Shown: positions 62,269 to 64,000 of the stretch, in pieces
How positions within the stretch are numbered: position 1 is the stretch's first letter
Layout: every line of letters starts with the position of its first letter
NCBI GenBank assembly: GCA_022711465.1
Contig: JAKLEZ010000003.1
Location: forward strand, 186,001 to 250,000
Origin: Planctomycetota bacterium
Lineage (GTDB): Bacteria > Planctomycetota > Phycisphaerae > UBA1845 > PWPN01
Direction: 5' to 3'
Length of the DNA stretch: 64,000 bases
Program-made: the position numbers and the translations under genes
Notes under the pieces: generated by a model
What the model was told of the DNA's origin: nothing
The model's database searches: none
What the model saw: only the letters and a program-made list of their open reading frames with translations

Positions 62269-62751
62269 TTACCTCTTCCCCCGCGAACGCTGCTGGCCAA
62301 AAAACTCCCGCAGCAAATCGCCACATTCCGGCCCCAGCACGCCGCGCTCCACCGCAACCCGATGGTTGAGCCGGCCTTCCTCGACAATGTCATACACCGA
62401 CCCGCAGGCCCCCGCCTTGGGATCGTCCGCCCCGTAGACCAGCCGCCTAATCCGGGCAAGAACAATCGCTCCGGCACACATCACGCACGGCTCAAGCGTC
62501 ACGTACAGCACACACCCCTCCAAACGCCAGGCCTTCATCGCGTCGGACGCGGCAGTCAGGGCGATCATCTCCGCGTGCGCAGTCGGATCCTTGAGCAGCT
62601 CCCGCTGGTTGCGGCCCCGGCCGATCACCTTCCCCTGGTGAACAACCACCGCCCCGACCGGCACGTCCTCGCTGCCCAACGCCGCCTCGGCCTCGGCCAT
62701 CGCCTGCCGCATCATCCGCTCGTCAAATTCCCGCTGCTGAGCGCCGCCCAC
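62269..62751 (-). CDS. tadA: tRNA adenosine(34) deaminase TadA
   Basis: A 160-residue protein. The zinc-deaminase motifs are HAEMIAL and PCVMCAGA, and the substrate-loop [14 protein letters not shown] is typical of TadA, which makes inosine at the wobble base of tRNA-Arg. GTG at 62751 was chosen as the start because it matches the usual length; an ATG at 62715 is the alternative. The C-terminus ([16 protein letters not shown]) is family-like. Confidence 0.9.
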   Translation of the reverse strand: MGGAQQREFDERMMRQAMAEAEAALGSEDVPVGAVVVHQGKVIGRGRNQRELLKDPTAHAEMIALTAASDAMKAWRLEGCVLYVTLEPCVMCAGAIVLARIRRLVYGADDPKAGACGSVYDIVEEGRLNHRVAVERGVLGPECGDLLREFFGQQRSRGKR

Positions 62752-62818
62752 GCCTGTACCCCAAGAACCCTTCGCCCGCTCGTGACCCTCGCCAGTCCTC
62801 ACCGCGGCCCAATCGACC

Positions 62819-63727
62819 TCAAGGAACAAATGCCCGCTCGCCCTGGATGCCGGCCACAATGTCCCGGGCCTTCTCGACGTTGGCCCGCGCACCTCGCCAC
62901 ACCAGCCATACCGAGCCTTCAGCACCCCCGATCCCGCCTGAGCCGGCTTCGAATGCCTCCACGTCGGCAAGGATCTTCAACGCCTCGATCTCGGTCACGA
63001 TGTGGCCCGCCAAAACCCGCATGCGCGGCAGATCCGTCACCTTGTCCACCGCCTCGATCGTCCGCTCGGCAATCGCCGTCACCTTGCCCGTCACCTGCTT
63101 CTCCAGCCCGATCGGAATCACCAGATGAGCCCGGCGCTCCGCAATCATCGGCATGATCTTGCCGGCCGTGCCCCCCGTCGCACTGCCCGTCCACACCCCA
63201 ACCGTCCCCCGAGAATAGTCCAGGGCGTTGCCACCCTTCATGACCACATCCCCCGGCCCCAGCCGCTTCAGCGCGTCGTCCAGCTTCAGATCCGGCTGCA
63301 GCTCGCCCTTGATTAACACCACCTCCGGCATCGACGCCGCCTTGGGCATCGACTTGCCCCCCTTCGCCGGCGTGACATGACCGATCACGAAGGCCCCAGG
63401 ATCAATCTTGCGGCCGAGCAGCTCCTCGGCTACGTACGTGTTCGTCGTGCCCTTGCACACGATCACCATGCCGTTCTGGAGCGCGCTCTGAACCACCGGC
63501 ATCCTGACCACCGCCTTGGCGATCAGCCGCTTGCTCTCCGCCACAGTCAGCACCGCGTGACCCTGGGCCACCCCCCCGCCGGTCGCCAGCGGACCAGCGC
63601 CGCCCGGCGACGAGCGGCGGGCCATCTGACAACCCGCCACGCCCGACAGGACCAGCAACCCCACCAGCATCCCCACCGGCCACCACACCGCAACACCCGG
63701 AAACAGACCGCCTACAGATTCAGACAT
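62819..63727 (-). CDS. Exported lipoprotein-like protein of unknown function
   Basis: A 302-residue protein; the start at 63727 follows GGAGGG. A membrane segment at about residues 12-32 ends in a possible lipobox (LSGVAGC). The rest has conserved-looking blocks, for example [35 protein letters not shown] and [15 protein letters not shown], and a predicted alpha/beta fold. I do not recognise a family. It follows the symporter fragment with 14 bases between, so the two are probably co-translated. Confidence 0.6.
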   Translation of the reverse strand: MSESVGGLFPGVAVWWPVGMLVGLLVLSGVAGCQMARRSSPGGAGPLATGGGVAQGHAVLTVAESKRLIAKAVVRMPVVQSALQNGMVIVCKGTTNTYVAEELLGRKIDPGAFVIGHVTPAKGGKSMPKAASMPEVVLIKGELQPDLKLDDALKRLGPGDVVMKGGNALDYSRGTVGVWTGSATGGTAGKIMPMIAERRAHLVIPIGLEKQVTGKVTAIAERTIEAVDKVTDLPRMRVLAGHIVTEIEALKILADVEAFEAGSGGIGGAEGSVWLVWRGARANVEKARDIVAGIQGERAFVP

Positions 63728-63741
63728 GGCAAAACCCTCCA

Positions 63742-64000
63742 TCAGTCGGTATCCAGTTTGTCGTACCAGTTCAGCTTGATGAAGATCGTCGTAACCACCA
63801 GCACGGCCGCAATCGCGCCAATCCAGTTCCACTGCCGCAAGACCAGGTAGATCGGCAACGCCGTCAGGCATAATTGCCAGACGATCCCGACCACGACATT
63901 GCTGGCGTCACGCCGGAAGCGGGTGTTCGGCCGGAAACTCGGATCCTCGCCCAGAACCTTGTCCCGAATCGGCCCCCAAAAACCCCACGGCCGGACCGTC
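63742..64000 (-). CDS. C-terminal part of a sodium:solute symporter-like protein (partial)
   Basis: On the minus strand an open frame runs from the window edge to a TGA at 63742-63744, giving 85 residues with two membrane segments. The text begins PWGFWGPIRDKVLGEDPSF and ends NWYDKLDTD. SSS-family symporters often end with a 'WG.WGPI..K...EDPSF.PN' segment followed by a helix pair. The start lies outside the window. The stop is followed after a few bases by the ribosome site of the lipoprotein-like gene. Confidence 0.5.
   Translation of the reverse strand, partial: TVRPWGFWGPIRDKVLGEDPSFRPNTRFRRDASNVVVGIVWQLCLTALPIYLVLRQWNWIGAIAAVLVVTTIFIKLNWYDKLDTD

Noticed and set aside
1-64000. CRISPR arrays, insertion sequences, rRNA and tRNA genes
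   Set aside because: No regularly spaced repeats, transposase genes, terminal inverted repeats or rRNA/tRNA signatures were found on reading both strands.

Overview
The window is GC-rich bacterial chromosome from a Gram-negative lineage. Lipoprotein and Tat signals, secreted DUF2961, DUF4091 and formylglycine-enzyme-like proteins, and a MoxR/DUF58/BatA-like/DUF4159 block together suggest Planctomycetota, perhaps Phycisphaerae or a related class from an anoxic habitat. This is inferred from gene content; no rRNA or other phylogenetic marker is present.

Layout. 1-5.8 kb: a cut sigma-factor-like tail, a Tat-exported TIM-barrel isomerase, a DUF2961 lipoprotein, a small membrane protein and a membrane-embedded spermidine-synthase-like protein. 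5.9-10.0 kb: an arsenic-type operon of ArsR, permease, CcdA-like electron conduit, Tat-exported flavoprotein and an ArsC/ArsM hybrid made of two half-proteins. 10.1-10.8 kb: a VapBC-type toxin-antitoxin pair. 10.9-22.2 kb: mixed housekeeping and cell-envelope genes (metallophosphoesterase, epimerase, KdsD-like isomerase, DNA glycosylase, secreted isomerase, CheX-CheY, MutT, DegT aminotransferase, PCMT, RlmN), with a candidate small RNA near 18.83-18.91 kb. 22.4-28.9 kb: two large convergent exported polysaccharide-related proteins. 29.3-34.1 kb: a 1334-residue sensor carrying a [FeFe]-hydrogenase-like domain fused to a hybrid histidine kinase, overlapping a response regulator with a degenerate HPt-like tail.

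34.1-50.2 kb is a long minus-strand block: MoxR ATPase, DUF58, two von Willebrand/BatA-type membrane proteins, a large coiled membrane protein, DUF4159, a HEAT-repeat protein and a Ski2-like helicase. 50.8-52.7 kb holds a SEC-C protein and a FolD with altered catalytic residues. 52.7-57.0 kb holds ParA and an isolated three-gene Mu-like head cassette (protease I, decoration-like protein, major head gpT) with no terminase, portal or tail genes in view. 57.4-64 kb holds a PfkB kinase, a GT-C type membrane glycosyltransferase, an ICMT-like methyltransferase, a CBM9-like lipoprotein, TadA, an unrecognised lipoprotein and the end of a sodium:solute symporter.

The most unusual items are the ArsC/ArsM hybrid, the hydrogenase-like hybrid kinase, the isolated Mu-like capsid cassette, the promoter-RNA-terminator unit at 18.8 kb, the FolD substitutions, and several genes whose -10 box lies only 6-7 bases before the start codon, which suggests leaderless mRNAs.
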